This document shows positions 26,328 to 34,132 of a stretch of 64,000 bases of DNA, one piece after another. The notes under the pieces were generated by a model, which was given only the letters and a program-made list of their open reading frames with translations, did no database searches and was not told where the DNA came from. The translations under genes and the position numbers were made by a program. This DNA comes from Oceanospirillales bacterium (GTDB lineage Bacteria; Pseudomonadota; Gammaproteobacteria; Pseudomonadales; Balneatricaceae): positions 1 through 64,000 of the forward strand of contig JAAEYW010000001.1 in NCBI GenBank assembly GCA_018223185.1, written 5' to 3'. Within the stretch, counting starts at the first letter, position 1; each line of letters starts with the position of its first letter.

Positions 26328-27869
26328 TTATGCGCCGTGAGCCAGCTTGTGCATTGCCCGGTCAGACATCACCATGATTGGAATCATGGTGTGGGTTGAT
26401 GCTGTGGTGGGCATAATGGAGCCATCGACGATGTAGATGTTGTCGAGGTTGTGCAGTTTCAGGTTCTGATCTACCACGCCGACATTCGCATCCAGGCCGA
26501 TACGGCAACTGCCCTGAACGTGTGCGGAAGTGAGTGCTACCAGACCCGGCTCGACGGGATAGTCATCGATGCGTGATAACTGGTCGCCGTTGGTTATTGA
26601 ACCGTATACCGGGCTGTTGAAATTAACTTCCCGGGCACCGGCTTCGAGCAGAAATTCACTGGCTGTTTTCATGCCGCGTCTGAAACGCTGCTTCCACTCT
26701 TCGCTGGGTGTGTACTGGATTTTCGGTTTGACTTTACCATCCGGGCCCCATTCCCAGTCCATGGTGCCGGTCGGCTGATCGGGTACCAGCAGGGCAGAGT
26801 AATGTGTGCTTGGGTATTGCTGCATCATGCGCTTGTGATCAAGGCCAATGCTGTTAGAGAACTGCGCGAAAACACCGGCCATACCGCCGACACCTTCCAT
26901 GCGGAAGCCTCCCAGGCCATGTTCGGCACGGTTGTCATCAAATTCGTTCATGTAGATGGACTGAGGCGCTCCACGCCAGGAGGTCATTTTTTCGCTGTCC
27001 GGGAATACGGCTGAAATCCCGATCTGCGGTTGCAACGAAATGTTCTTGCCCAGTTGTGGCAGACCCTTGTCAAAGCCCGAACGCTTAAGAATGGCCGGTG
27101 TATGAACGGTGCCTGCGGCCATGATGATGCGCTCGCAGTCGATCTCGACCGGATGGCGGAAGCGACGTGTACCACGCTCGACTACGCTGCCATGAACGCG
27201 ATACTTGTTACCGAACAGACGCTCAATTCTGTCCACACGGACATCGGTATAGATGCGCGCACCCAGCTCAGATGCCTGCGGCAGATAGGTCAGGTTGGTA
27301 CCCTGTTTGGCATCGTAGGCACAGCCGGTGAAGCAGTAGCCGCTGCCGATACAGCCCTTGCGGTTGGAGTTGAATACGCCCGCTTTGTAACCCAGGCGGT
27401 TGGCGGTTTCGAGCAGGATCTTGTTGTTGCGGTTGAGAATCTTCTCTTCCAGCCGGTGTACATTCAATGTCTTGAAAACCCGCTCGTAGGAGGCCGCCAG
27501 ATTGTCCTCGGTCAGCTCACTCAGTCCGAACTTCTGTTGCCAGTGGTGCAGCACCTCTGCCTCAATCGGGGTCGCGTCTGCTGTGTTGATGACGGTGGAA
27601 CCGCCAAAGGTCGATCCCTGCCAGACATAGATCATGCCATCGGTGGTGGTTTGACGTCCGGCGCCGCGGTAGAGTGCCGGCATCATATCTTCTTCACGCT
27701 GGTTGAAGTCTTTGGCCTGGAAGTAGCCGCCTTCTTCAAGTACAACTGTGTCGAGTCCAGCCGCTGCCATGTGATAGGCGGCAACACCGCCACCGGCACC
27801 GGAACCGACCACTACTGAGTGGGTTTTCAGCTTTAACGGTGCAAAAATTTCGTGACCCTGGATAATCAT
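26328..27869 (-). CDS. GMC-family oxidoreductase (gluconate-2-dehydrogenase-like flavoprotein)
   Basis: About 513 residues with an N-terminal FAD motif GSGAGGGVAAYH, the GSTFGGSTVINTADATP signature and the C-terminal active-site stretches SAHVQGSCRIG and ASTHTMIPIMV. The start is the ATG at 27869: GGGAG sits eight bases before it, and the upstream gene's TAA is one base away. A longer reading to 28022 only overlaps the preceding gene in another frame. It belongs to the GMC branch whose flavoprotein works with a small Tat-exported subunit, here encoded immediately upstream. It probably oxidises an alcohol or sugar and donates electrons to the respiratory chain. Confidence 0.9.
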   Translation of the reverse strand: MIIQGHEIFAPLKLKTHSVVVGSGAGGGVAAYHMAAAGLDTVVLEEGGYFQAKDFNQREEDMMPALYRGAGRQTTTDGMIYVWQGSTFGGSTVINTADATPIEAEVLHHWQQKFGLSELTEDNLAASYERVFKTLNVHRLEEKILNRNNKILLETANRLGYKAGVFNSNRKGCIGSGYCFTGCAYDAKQGTNLTYLPQASELGARIYTDVRVDRIERLFGNKYRVHGSVVERGTRRFRHPVEIDCERIIMAAGTVHTPAILKRSGFDKGLPQLGKNISLQPQIGISAVFPDSEKMTSWRGAPQSIYMNEFDDNRAEHGLGGFRMEGVGGMAGVFAQFSNSIGLDHKRMMQQYPSTHYSALLVPDQPTGTMDWEWGPDGKVKPKIQYTPSEEWKQRFRRGMKTASEFLLEAGAREVNFNSPVYGSITNGDQLSRIDDYPVEPGLVALTSAHVQGSCRIGLDANVGVVDQNLKLHNLDNIYIVDGSIMPTTASTHTMIPIMVMSDRAMHKLAHGA

Positions 27870-27870
27870 A

Positions 27871-28440
27871 TTAACTCCCGACCTGTGGATAGACAGGCTT
27901 GCCTCGTTTGACCAGTGGACCCTCATAGCCGATATGCGGCCAGACGTTGTCATCTGTATAGAAGTAGAACAGGTTGAGTCCCCGCAGGGCTGCAAATACG
28001 CTGGTAGCATCGCCGCCAGCATCTCTCAGGGTCAGCAGGAGTGCCTCTCTGTCCTGAATTGATAGCTGAGAGAACAGACCCTCTTTACCAACCAGTGACG
28101 GTGCTTTGTGCTCGATAAACATCAGCGCGCCACGAATACCCTGAATCAGGTCTGTATCTTCCGGTGGGATGTAGCTGTCAATCCGTGCTGCCAGATCGAT
28201 ATCCAGAGCACCTGTCGGAAAGGCTCCGCCAGATGGAATAATGGCATCACTGACAGCTGAAAGAATTCTGTAATCATCCGCCGTCAGCGTTTTCAGAGTC
28301 GGCACCTTTGATGTTTCGCCGGTGGCTGCGAATCCCTGAGTGCTGATCATCGGTGAGGCTGCTATTGCTGCCATAGCGATCAGGGATCGTTGCAGAAACA
28401 GTCTTCGGGTGGCGGCGGGGAGGTTGTTATTATTACCCAT
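27871..28440 (-). CDS. Tat-signal small subunit of a GMC oxidoreductase (gluconate 2-dehydrogenase subunit 3-like)
   Basis: A 189-residue protein with a twin-arginine signal (RRLFLQRS at 12-19, hydrophobic stretch, cleavage probably near FAA-TG) and a body resembling gluconate 2-dehydrogenase subunit 3. In that family the small subunit carries the cofactor-bearing flavoprotein across the membrane on its Tat signal. Its TAA is one base from the flavoprotein ATG, implying translational coupling and 1:1 synthesis. No cytochrome c subunit gene follows, so the electron acceptor is unclear. It heads the long catabolic operon, preceded by operator site 4. Confidence 0.82.
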   Translation of the reverse strand: MGNNNNLPAATRRLFLQRSLIAMAAIAASPMISTQGFAATGETSKVPTLKTLTADDYRILSAVSDAIIPSGGAFPTGALDIDLAARIDSYIPPEDTDLIQGIRGALMFIEHKAPSLVGKEGLFSQLSIQDREALLLTLRDAGGDATSVFAALRGLNLFYFYTDDNVWPHIGYEGPLVKRGKPVYPQVGS

Positions 28441-28629
28441 CGTTCTTAGCCTTATTTTAATTATGGTCTGAGTAACTGCTTTGTTTCGATCAGCTGACCG
28501 GGCTGGTGCTGTAAACGCTGTCTGGAACAGTTATCAGGCAGCACTTTGGCAAGGTTTTAAACCGGCTTCAGTCGAGAGGGTCAAAGCAGTTCTCTTATAC
28601 CTATGCTAGGGATGAGGGGCATTTGTATC

Positions 28630-28665
28630 TTGACAATAGGCGTCGGCAGATTGATAGAACGTGAC
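28630..28665 (-). promoter_or_regulatory. AraC-type operator-like direct repeat, site 4
   Basis: TTGACA-ATAGG-CGTC at 28630 and TTGATA-GAACG-TGAC at 28651 have an exact 21-bp period. On the transcribed strand a -10-like TAGCAT starts 21 bases beyond the site. It lies 189 bases upstream of the Tat-subunit gene that heads the catabolic operon. Confidence 0.7.
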
Positions 28666-28697
28666 AGCGTGTAACAGTAAATTGATCCGCCATAGAA

Positions 28698-28728
28698 GAA
28701 AAAAACCCTTCAGGAGAACCTGAAGGGT
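28698..28728 (-). terminator. Rho-independent terminator of the GlcD-like gene
   Basis: A 10-bp stem ACCCTTCAGG / CCTGAAGGGT with a 4-base loop is followed on the minus strand by TTTTTTTCTTC. It lies about 57 bases after the stop codon. Confidence 0.88.
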
Positions 28729-28785
28729 AAGGGCGGAACTGAAGGGTGTTAAAAGGGTATAGCAGAGTGTTTGACCGTGCGGATA

Positions 28786-30159
28786 TCAGTCAAACATTTT
28801 GCCAGGATTGAGCAGGTTTTTAGGGTCAATGGCCTGTTTGATCAGTTTCATAAGCGCGATCTCTTCCTTTGATCGACTGTACTGGAGGTAAGGTTTCTTT
28901 TCATATCCGATACCATGCTCAGCTGAGATTGAACCGCCATAAGGGTGGACGTTGCGGTAAACGATCTCTTCGACCTGTTTCTTTTCTTCGGCAGAAACCT
29001 GGCCAATGATGATATGCAGGTTGCCGTCACCCAGGTGGCCAAATACGATGCAGCGGTTGTCGGGCCATTTCTGATCCAGTTCTGTCTGCAGGGTTGTAAG
29101 ATATTCTTCCATAACCGTCACCGGCAGGCTGATGTCAAAGGCATGCAATGGTGCGAGGCTGAACAGGGCTTCTATGTCATCACGTATTGCCCAGACCTTT
29201 TCCCGTTCGCTGACCGACTGGGTGACCACTGCATCAGTGATCAGCTGCAGATCCAGTGCTTCGCCCAGTACATTTTCCAGTCTTTCCTGTTCAAGCTCGT
29301 TGCTGTTGCCCTGTGTTTCAATAATGACATAGAAAGGTGAGCCGACAGGCAGCGGCGCGCTATGACGTTCAAAACCCGTTACCAGTGAGTAAAAGTTGTC
29401 CCACATGACCTCAAACGAGCTGAGGCTGCCGCCGAGGGAGGCTTCCGCCATATTCAGAAGTCGGCTCAGGTGTTCGAATTTTTCAACTGCAACCAAAGCG
29501 GTTGCTTCACCCTGCAGTTTGGGACGCAGGCGGAGGACTGCCCGGGTGACAATTCCCAGAGTCCCTTCACTGCCGATAAACAGGTGAGGCAGGTTATAAC
29601 CGGTATTGTTTTTGATTACCCCGGACATTGAGGAAATGATTGTGCCATCAGCGAGTACTGCTTCAAGTCCCAGTATCGACTCACGGGTCATGCCATAACG
29701 CAGTACACGGTTTCCACCGGCATTGGTCGCAATGTTGCCGCCGATCGTGGCGCTGCCCCGGGCTCCCAGGTCAACCGGATAAAAGAGTCCATTGTCGTCA
29801 GCCGCTTCCTGAACTGCCTGCAGGGTCACGCCTGCTTCGGTTGTCAGTGTGCGGTTTTGAGTATCAACATGAGAAATGTTTCGCATCCGTTCCAGCGATA
29901 CAACAATATCAGTACTGCGGGTAATCCCGCCGCCGACCAGGCCGGTAAGACCGCCATGGGTGGTGACACTCTGATCGTGCTGGTGGCACAGTTTCATGAC
30001 GGCAGAAAGTTCTTCAGTACTGGCCGGACGGATAATGGCGATAGCCTTACAGGCGGGGGCTCCGATCCAGCCGTCCATACGCTGACTAACATCGTTGCCG
30101 GTCAGGATGCCTTTATCTCCGACAATCTCTGTCAGCTCTTTAATAATATTCTGACTCAT
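28786..30159 (-). CDS. FAD-linked 2-hydroxyacid dehydrogenase (GlcD/D-lactate dehydrogenase-like)
   Basis: A 457-residue flavoprotein. An N-terminal PCMH FAD-binding domain (about 35-215: GGLTGLVGGG, GNIATNAGGNRVLRYG) is followed by the FAD-oxidase C-terminal domain (HLGDGNLH, SAEHGIG metal/substrate histidines). The family includes glycolate oxidase GlcD, D-lactate and D-2-hydroxyglutarate dehydrogenases. It would oxidise a D-2-hydroxyacid to the 2-oxoacid, complementing the L-specific LldD-type enzyme at 7214. It is monocistronic, with its own terminator and an upstream operator (site 5), so co-regulation with the catabolic genes is likely. Confidence 0.9.
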   Translation of the reverse strand: MSQNIIKELTEIVGDKGILTGNDVSQRMDGWIGAPACKAIAIIRPASTEELSAVMKLCHQHDQSVTTHGGLTGLVGGGITRSTDIVVSLERMRNISHVDTQNRTLTTEAGVTLQAVQEAADDNGLFYPVDLGARGSATIGGNIATNAGGNRVLRYGMTRESILGLEAVLADGTIISSMSGVIKNNTGYNLPHLFIGSEGTLGIVTRAVLRLRPKLQGEATALVAVEKFEHLSRLLNMAEASLGGSLSSFEVMWDNFYSLVTGFERHSAPLPVGSPFYVIIETQGNSNELEQERLENVLGEALDLQLITDAVVTQSVSEREKVWAIRDDIEALFSLAPLHAFDISLPVTVMEEYLTTLQTELDQKWPDNRCIVFGHLGDGNLHIIIGQVSAEEKKQVEEIVYRNVHPYGGSISAEHGIGYEKKPYLQYSRSKEEIALMKLIKQAIDPKNLLNPGKMFD

Positions 30160-30263
30160 GTGTATGCCTTTTTATTGTTGTCTGCCTGATAACTGCCGTC
30201 AGTTTTTCAGCGAGCGAATGATGCATTTAGTCATTTAAGATTAACGGAATGAGCAGAACATGC

Positions 30264-30299
30264 TTGATAAAAGGTGAACCGAATTTATCATTTTACGTC
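30264..30299 (-). promoter_or_regulatory. AraC-type operator-like direct repeat, site 5 (one strong half)
   Basis: TTGATA-AAAGG-TGAA at 30264 is a near-perfect half-site. The position 21 bp on reads TTATCA-TTTTA-CGTC and is degenerate. It lies 104 bases upstream of the GlcD-like gene, with a weak -10-like TAATCT 20 bases downstream. Included mainly because its position and orientation match the other sites. Confidence 0.5.
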
Positions 30300-30326
30300 T
30301 GCGAGCTGGGAAATGGTCCGTATGCT

Positions 30327-30355
30327 AAAAGGCCGGCGCTGTGCGCCGGCCTTTT
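30327..30355 (-). terminator. Rho-independent terminator after the first AraC-family gene
   Basis: A 13-bp stem AAAAGGCCGGCGC / GCGCCGGCCTTTT with loop TGT lies 28 bases past the stop of the minus-strand regulator, with a T-run on both strands. Confidence 0.88.
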
Positions 30356-30382
30356 TGGGGGGGAGAGGGAAGAAGGGGAAGC

Positions 30383-31405
30383 TCAGGCCACTGATTGATG
30401 AGTGGTCTGACGCCATTGTTGCGGAGTTACCCCTGCCCAGCGTTTAAACGCCCGTGAAAATGCACTGAGTTCAGAGTAACCAAGATTCAGCGCAACATCG
30501 GTGATTGAGTAGTTTTTGTCCAGGGCTTCCCGGGCTATCTCGAAACGTACTTCGTCAAGCAGTGTTCGGAATTCGGTTCCGGCAAGTCGTAATTCCCGTT
30601 GCAGGGTTCTCAGATTAAGGCCCAGAATCGGCGCGATGGTGGCCAGCGTTGCTTCGCCGGTTGGCATCAGTTCGTAGATCAGTTTGGACACCTTAACGGT
30701 CAATGGCTGTTCGTGCCCTTTTGACTCACGATCCAGGAATGTTTCCAGATAACTTTTAACATCGGCAGACGCGGGTCTGGGTTTCTGACCCAGAACGTGG
30801 GCCGGGAAAATAATTGCATCCGTTTCCTGGTCGAAACAAAGTCGAGCCGAAGTGATTTTACTATATTGCTCTATTGGTGCCAGAGGCGAGTGCCTGAAGT
30901 GGACCTTTGTGCTGGCAGCAATATCCGGAGACATCTCACACATAACCTCGTAGCCAAGCAGCAGACTCATTTCCAGTAACTGTTCCTGACTGATGCTGGG
31001 ATCTATTTGAATTTTTATGGAGATGGTGGCATCGCGCTTATCTGTTGCAACATTCAGAATGACACCCTGAGCATGGAAGTGAAAATATTTCTGAATAACC
31101 TCCAGAGCCTCTGCTATCGTTTCACTTTCTGCCGCCAGCAGCCCTAGTGGGCCAAAAATTTTCAATCCCTGATACGTCGACATATCCGCACCAAACAACG
31201 GGTAATCTGCCGTGTCGGCGGCAAGGTTTAATACGTGGGCCAGACTGTCATAGGAGATCATCAGTTCAGTAGATCTGAGTACTGAGCTGGTCAGGTTTTC
31301 AGAGGCAAGCAGGTTAATCGGATTAATATGTAAACGGCTACATAATGGCTGAAAGCCAGTCAGGGCGCCGCTCCGCACTCTTGGCATGAACTCGGGGTGA
31401 GTCAT
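30383..31405 (-). CDS. AraC-family transcriptional regulator with arabinose-binding-type N-terminal domain
   Basis: A 340-residue regulator. The N-terminal effector domain (about 15-205, PF12625-like) begins SGALTGFQPLCSRL; the C-terminal double helix-turn-helix (about 235-335) includes LGLNLRTLQREL and the AraC signature around LGYSELSAFSRAFKRWAG. Similar proteins control amino acid, alcohol or aromatic catabolism. It is paralogous to the protein at 31616 (same architecture, near-identical second helix-turn-helix LGYSELSAFSRAFKRW), so the two may recognise related sites. It is the candidate reader, with its paralogue, of the seven 21-bp-period direct repeats (inference). Confidence 0.9.
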   Translation of the reverse strand: MTHPEFMPRVRSGALTGFQPLCSRLHINPINLLASENLTSSVLRSTELMISYDSLAHVLNLAADTADYPLFGADMSTYQGLKIFGPLGLLAAESETIAEALEVIQKYFHFHAQGVILNVATDKRDATISIKIQIDPSISQEQLLEMSLLLGYEVMCEMSPDIAASTKVHFRHSPLAPIEQYSKITSARLCFDQETDAIIFPAHVLGQKPRPASADVKSYLETFLDRESKGHEQPLTVKVSKLIYELMPTGEATLATIAPILGLNLRTLQRELRLAGTEFRTLLDEVRFEIAREALDKNYSITDVALNLGYSELSAFSRAFKRWAGVTPQQWRQTTHQSVA

Positions 31406-31615
31406 AATTTTATTCCGTATTATTTTTTTTATAGGAGTTAATAATTACCCCGATGACGCTAATTGTCAAATAATTGGAAAACGAATAAAAAGCAGAAGGA
31501 TTATATTAACTTTATGATTTTAAATGATATTAAGGGCGGTACGTGAATCTGGATCTGAATAGGTTGTCGTAAAATGTTAAATTATATGCATAGATTATCA
31601 AGTATGTCGCTGTTG

Positions 31616-32665
31616 TTAGTCTTCATCGGGTATGGGGGCAGGCGTGAGGGTGCTGGCATTTTGTGCCTGCCACTGCTGGGGTGATCTGCCGGTCCAGCGT
31701 TTAAAGGCCCGGGAAAATGCGCTGAGTTCTGAATAACCGAGCTGCAGTGCCAGATCAGTCAGTGCTGTTTCCGAATTGCTCAGTGCTTCACAGGCAAGCT
31801 TAAAGCGTACCTCTTCGAGCAGCGTTCTGAAATCGGTGTCAATGTCACTCAGCTGACGTTGCATACTCCGGGTGTGCATCCCCAATAATCTGGCAACGGC
31901 TGCTGCAGAGGCTTCTCCCGTGGGTATCAGCTCATGGATAAGACGAACCACCTGTTGTTTAAGTGGTTTGCTCTGATTCTGTCCTATGCGATTCAGAAAC
32001 GATTCGAAATAGCGCCGAACACGTTCCGATGCCGGAGGAGGCGGAAGGGTGAGGAAATGGGCAGGGAAGCAGATGACATTCTCCCCGGCCCCAAAATGGG
32101 GAACCTGAGTCAGCAAGTCGCTGTATTTTTCTGGTGATGTCAGTGGTAAGTGTTTGAAGTGGATGCTGATTACTTTCATATCTGTGGGAGATAGTGCTCG
32201 TAATACACTGATGATACGGCCCATTCCCAGCTCCTGTAACTGTCTGATATCCAGGTTATCGCTGAGTTGCATATCAAATATAAGACGGGCCTCATTGTTG
32301 TCTTGTGTTAGTTTAAGAGACACTCCCTGTACGTGGTAATGGAGGTATTTCTGAACGACTGCCAGACCGTCCGCGAGGGTGGCACTCTGACTGGCCATCA
32401 GACCGAGCGTGCCGAGCGCTTCTATACCGTTGCGTAGCGACAGCGTCAGCCCGAACAGTGGATAATTTGCCTCTGATGCTGCTCGGTTCAGTATATTTAC
32501 AAAGCTTTCATAAGGAATCTGCAACTCCTGAGAGCGGAGCACTGCAGGGGACAGGTTCTCATGGGCCAGCAGGTGAATAGGGTTTAGCAGGTGACGGCGG
32601 CAGTGTTCGGTGAACCCCGTCAGTGCACTGCTGCGTATTTTCATAATCGGATCATTGGCAGTCAT
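31616..32665 (-). CDS. AraC-family transcriptional regulator, paralogue of the neighbouring regulator
   Basis: A 349-residue regulator with the same layout: PF12625-like effector domain (about 12-210, SALTGFTEHCRRH) and C-terminal AraC helix-turn-helix pair (about 240-340, LLGMHTRSMQRQL and LGYSELSAFSRAFKRWTG). The effector domains are much more diverged than the DNA-binding ends, suggesting different inducers but overlapping operators. It starts 30 bases after the VOC gene, so it may be read from that operon; 210 bases separate it from the next regulator. No 21-bp-period operator is seen in front of either regulator. Confidence 0.9.
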   Translation of the reverse strand: MTANDPIMKIRSSALTGFTEHCRRHLLNPIHLLAHENLSPAVLRSQELQIPYESFVNILNRAASEANYPLFGLTLSLRNGIEALGTLGLMASQSATLADGLAVVQKYLHYHVQGVSLKLTQDNNEARLIFDMQLSDNLDIRQLQELGMGRIISVLRALSPTDMKVISIHFKHLPLTSPEKYSDLLTQVPHFGAGENVICFPAHFLTLPPPPASERVRRYFESFLNRIGQNQSKPLKQQVVRLIHELIPTGEASAAAVARLLGMHTRSMQRQLSDIDTDFRTLLEEVRFKLACEALSNSETALTDLALQLGYSELSAFSRAFKRWTGRSPQQWQAQNASTLTPAPIPDED

Positions 32666-32695
32666 ATTTTTTCCGGTTCCGGTATGGTTTCTGAA

Positions 32696-33091
32696 TTAGT
32701 TAAATCTGCCGCACCGTTGCAGAAATTCGATTTTGTAGCCGTCGGGATCGGTAACGAAGAAGAACCGCGATATCAGGACGCCGTCACGGATATATTCAGT
32801 CAGATCAGAGGGGAGCAAGCCCTGCTGTGTCAGCTTGTCATGGTGTTCTCCGGCATCGTCAACCGATACCCCGAGATGGCCATAACCGTCACCGTGACTG
32901 TAGGGCTCTGTCCGGTTGTGGTTGCAGGTAAGCTCCAGTTCGAATTCGCTTTCATCATTACTCAGATAAACCAGCGTAAAGGTATCCAGATCGAAGCGCC
33001 CAGCGATATTCAGATCCAGAGCCCGATGATAAAAATCGATTGAGCGCTGCAGATCGGTGACTCGGATCATTGAGTGAATCAGTTTAGCCAT
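32696..33091 (-). CDS. Glyoxalase/VOC-superfamily protein (lactoylglutathione lyase-like)
   Basis: About 131 residues forming the paired beta-alpha-beta-beta-beta units of glyoxalase I, with metal-ligand positions H in KLIHSMIRV, E in FELELT, H in YGHLGVSV and E in GYKIEFLQ. This is a complete GloA-type ligand set, so detoxification of methylglyoxal-like 2-oxoaldehydes is likely. The start at 33091 follows GGAG by seven bases; a longer frame to 33118 has no site. It lies between the HupE-like gene and the second AraC-family gene. If the neighbouring pathway makes reactive aldehydes, such an enzyme would be useful there (inference). Confidence 0.85.
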   Translation of the reverse strand: MAKLIHSMIRVTDLQRSIDFYHRALDLNIAGRFDLDTFTLVYLSNDESEFELELTCNHNRTEPYSHGDGYGHLGVSVDDAGEHHDKLTQQGLLPSDLTEYIRDGVLISRFFFVTDPDGYKIEFLQRCGRFN

Positions 33092-33119
33092 CAGTAGTCT
33101 CCAGAGAGGGTAGATCAAC

Positions 33120-33151
33120 GGTTATCGGGTCGCGGTGATTGCCCGATAACC
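33120..33151 (-). other. Intercistronic hairpin between the HupE-like and VOC genes
   Basis: A 10-bp stem GGTTATCGGG / CCCGATAACC with a 12-base loop. No U-tract follows on the minus strand, so it is a weak or non-terminating structure, perhaps marking the 3' end of the DUF3604 transcript. Confidence 0.5.
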
Positions 33152-33160
33152 TGTCGATTT

Positions 33161-34132
33161 TTAAAAGCTGGTGATACGCTGTAGCGTCCAGAATGCGGCC
33201 AGTGAACCGCAACCGTAGATGAGCAGTTGCTGTACTCTGGCGAACGGAATGAATGAGCGCGAACGCAGCAACGCAAACAGCGATATCACGGTGAGCACAA
33301 AGATGACCTGACCGATCTCCACGCCGATATTGAAGAACAGCAGGGCGGTGGTCAGTTCGGTCTGCGGCAGGCCGATCTCTTTCAGTACCGATGCAAAACC
33401 GAAACCGTGTATCAGTCCGAAGGCCGTTGATACGGCGACCGGATAGCGCCAGGCCAGACTCTTTTTCTCACCCCTTGCTACCTCGGTGGCCAGAAACAGA
33501 ATGCTCAGCGCAATGACTGCCTCTACCGGTGCGACCGGCAGACTGATCACCTTCAGAGTGGTGAGAATCAGGGTTAGCGAGTGAGCCAGGGTAAAGCCGG
33601 AGACGGTGATCAGCGTTCTTTTCAGGGTGCCGGAAATCATCAGCAGGCAAAGTAGAAACAGCAGGTGATCCCAGCCGGCGAGAATATGCCGGATACCCAG
33701 TGTCGTATATTCGCTGATGATCGCCGCGGCATTTTCTGCGGTGGGCAGTTTCCAGCTGCTCTCGCTGGGGGATAACAGTGTCTGATAAGTTTCACCGGAA
33801 TGTAAGTTGACCCGGATGAGCGTTGTAATCGACGGATTGAATTTCGGGTAGCCGATACCAATGGTCTGGCCCGTCAGAGGCGCAGAACAGCTCAGCTGTA
33901 TAATCAGACCGAAACGCTCTTGCTGGCAGACCTCTGGCAGAACCAGAAAGGGTTTGTTATCCATTTCAATCGACGGAGGGATCTGCATTCTGAGGGTATA
34001 GCGATACTGCTGCGATACCGGATCGCCCACCTCTCTGATCTGTAAAGACAGTGGCCGGGCATCATGCGCGTATAGTAAGCCCGGTATCAGCAGAATCAGC
34101 GTCAGCAACAGTTTAGAGATGTTTCTCAACAT
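33161..34132 (-). CDS. HupE/UreJ-family membrane protein
   Basis: A 323-residue protein. A signal peptide (1-22) and an extracytoplasmic beta-rich domain (about 25-130) are followed by about six TM segments with the HupE/UreJ_2 signature GIRHILAGWDHLLFLL and GLIHGFGFAS. HupE/UreJ proteins are proposed nickel/cobalt permeases, but this long form with an N-terminal domain is common away from hydrogenase or urease genes and its cargo is not established. Its start overlaps the PPIase gene by 20 bases, so it is translationally coupled. With two PHP-like metalloproteins upstream, supplying metal to them is an attractive inference. Confidence 0.85.
   Translation of the reverse strand: MLRNISKLLLTLILLIPGLLYAHDARPLSLQIREVGDPVSQQYRYTLRMQIPPSIEMDNKPFLVLPEVCQQERFGLIIQLSCSAPLTGQTIGIGYPKFNPSITTLIRVNLHSGETYQTLLSPSESSWKLPTAENAAAIISEYTTLGIRHILAGWDHLLFLLCLLMISGTLKRTLITVSGFTLAHSLTLILTTLKVISLPVAPVEAVIALSILFLATEVARGEKKSLAWRYPVAVSTAFGLIHGFGFASVLKEIGLPQTELTTALLFFNIGVEIGQVIFVLTVISLFALLRSRSFIPFARVQQLLIYGCGSLAAFWTLQRITSF

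Larger units (their letters stand above)
28441..28785. other. 345-base intergenic region with catabolic-operon promoter and GlcD-gene terminator
   Basis: Contains operator-like site 4 (28630-28665) for the minus-strand operon on the left and the terminator (28698-28728) of the minus-strand flavoprotein gene on the right. Nothing else, including coding sequence, is evident. Confidence 0.75.

Noticed and set aside
27870-28022. N-terminal extension of the GMC oxidoreductase
   Set aside because: It overlaps the Tat-subunit gene in another frame, has no ribosome site and no homology-like character; the ATG at 27869 has GGGAG.
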